Under the pieces are notes generated by a model that was not told the DNA's origin, made no database searches, and saw only the letters and a list, made by a program, of their open reading frames with translations. A stretch of DNA of 5,645 nt from Haemophilus sp. C1 (lineage in GTDB: Bacteria > Pseudomonadota > Gammaproteobacteria > Enterobacterales > Pasteurellaceae): NCBI RefSeq assembly GCF_001276515.1, contig NZ_LDVZ01000042.1:1-5645 (forward strand). The letters run 5' to 3'. Of this stretch, positions 1 through 5,645 are shown one piece after another. How positions within the stretch are numbered: position 1 is the first letter of the stretch; every line of letters begins with the position of its first letter. Both the position numbers and the translations under genes were made by a program.

Positions 1-3241
<3,241 letters not shown>

Positions 3242-3261
3242 TGAGCAACAAAGAGAATAAT

Positions 3262-3281
3262 CAGGGCGTGTAAACGCCCTG
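3262..3281 (+). terminator. Candidate terminator hairpin without T-tract
   Basis: CAGGGCGT (3262-3269) and ACGCCCTG (3274-3281) form a perfect 8-bp GC-rich stem with a GTAA loop, 20 bases after the autotransporter stop. Its position and composition fit an intrinsic terminator, but the next bases are TAGTACTACAGG and not a T-run on either strand. It may instead be an attenuating or RNA-protecting hairpin, or a terminator that has lost its U-tract. Confidence 0.45.
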
Positions 3282-3294
3282 TAGTACTACAGGG
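3277..3294. repeat. 18-bp perfect palindrome overlapping the first hairpin
   Basis: CCCTGTAG/TACT/ACAGGG reads the same on both strands over 18 bases, centred on an AGTACT core. Its left arm shares CCCTG with the right arm of the preceding hairpin, so in RNA the two structures would compete. As DNA it could be a dimeric-protein site. Its role is unknown. Confidence 0.7.
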
Positions 3295-3295
3295 G

Positions 3296-3318
3296 GATGT
3301 GTAACATAGTTACACATC
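3296..3318. repeat. 10-bp inverted repeat with 3-base loop
   Basis: GATGTGTAAC (3296-3305) and GTTACACATC (3309-3318) are perfect reverse complements separated by ATA. The downstream sequence is CGAAAAATTAAAA, so there is no U-tract on the plus strand, and on the minus strand the following bases are CCCCCTG. It is the third hairpin in 57 bases. It could be part of a small palindromic repeat element or an operator. Confidence 0.7.
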
Positions 3319-3468
3319 GAAAAATTAAAATCCTAATCTCTCACTAACATTCAATGTAGTACTTCTCTTTTCCTGTTATTTGGTGACAGAAAGGATAAGG
3401 CTCTATCTGTTCGATCTAGTCAATTTTCTTCTGTCGTAAGAAATTCTTCTTTTATACGATTTTTTATT

Positions 3469-5645
<2,177 letters not shown>

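Larger units (their letters stand above)
3242..3468. other. Intergenic region between the two adhesin genes
   Basis: These 227 bases hold no convincing gene. The left part (3262-3318) packs three inverted repeats, described separately. The 9-mer TGTAGTACT occurs at 3280-3288 and again at 3355-3363. Before the downstream ATG the sequence is pyrimidine- and T-rich and contains AAGAAATTCTT (3438-3448), a short symmetric element. No strong -35/-10 pair and no Shine-Dalgarno sequence were found. Confidence 0.7.

Noticed and set aside
3430..3460. Sigma-70 promoter for the trimeric adhesin (TATACG or TACGAT as -10)
   Set aside because: No acceptable -35 lies 16-18 bases upstream, so I do not list it as a feature.

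Overview
The window looks like a piece of a Haemophilus-type (Pasteurellaceae) chromosome. The reasons are AT-rich coding sequence, a CAAG/AAGC tetranucleotide contingency tract of the kind that switches Haemophilus and Neisseria surface genes, and a perfect 9-base Hin-type DNA uptake sequence (AAGTGCGGT, on the minus strand) with its downstream A/T blocks. I cannot fix the species from the sequence.

Both genes are on the plus strand, and both are cut by the window edges. From the left edge to 3241 runs a classical monomeric autotransporter (type Va secretion). It starts inside a CAAG repeat encoding Lys-Gln-Ala-Ser, followed by a signal peptide, a beta-helical passenger of roughly 700 residues with a pertactin-type autochaperone at its end, and a 12-strand-type outer-membrane barrel. 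The layout (AAGC tract before a Sec signal peptide of an autotransporter) matches the Lav/Las/AutA family. The start codon is left of the window, so the ON/OFF state cannot be read. The two other frames leaving the tract stop at 61-63 and 84-86.

The 227-base gap (3242-3468) holds no gene. It contains three closely packed inverted repeats (3262-3318), none followed by a T-run, and no clear promoter or ribosome binding site for the next gene.

From 3469 to the right edge runs an open frame of 725 codons, a 5' portion of a trimeric autotransporter adhesin (type Vc). It has a short signal peptide, a long head made of unusual 16-residue repeats, a switch to canonical 14-residue YadA-head repeats, a YadA-type neck, and then a collagen-like Gly-X-Y tract (GEK/GDK) that runs off the edge. 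The collagen tract is encoded by a 9-base tandem repeat, so slippage there should change stalk length without breaking the frame.

The two genes are both predicted surface adhesins and both carry slippage-prone repeats of different logic: a 4-base unit (on/off switching) and a 9-base unit (length tuning). The most unusual object is the trimeric adhesin that combines a 16-residue-period head with a collagen-like segment.
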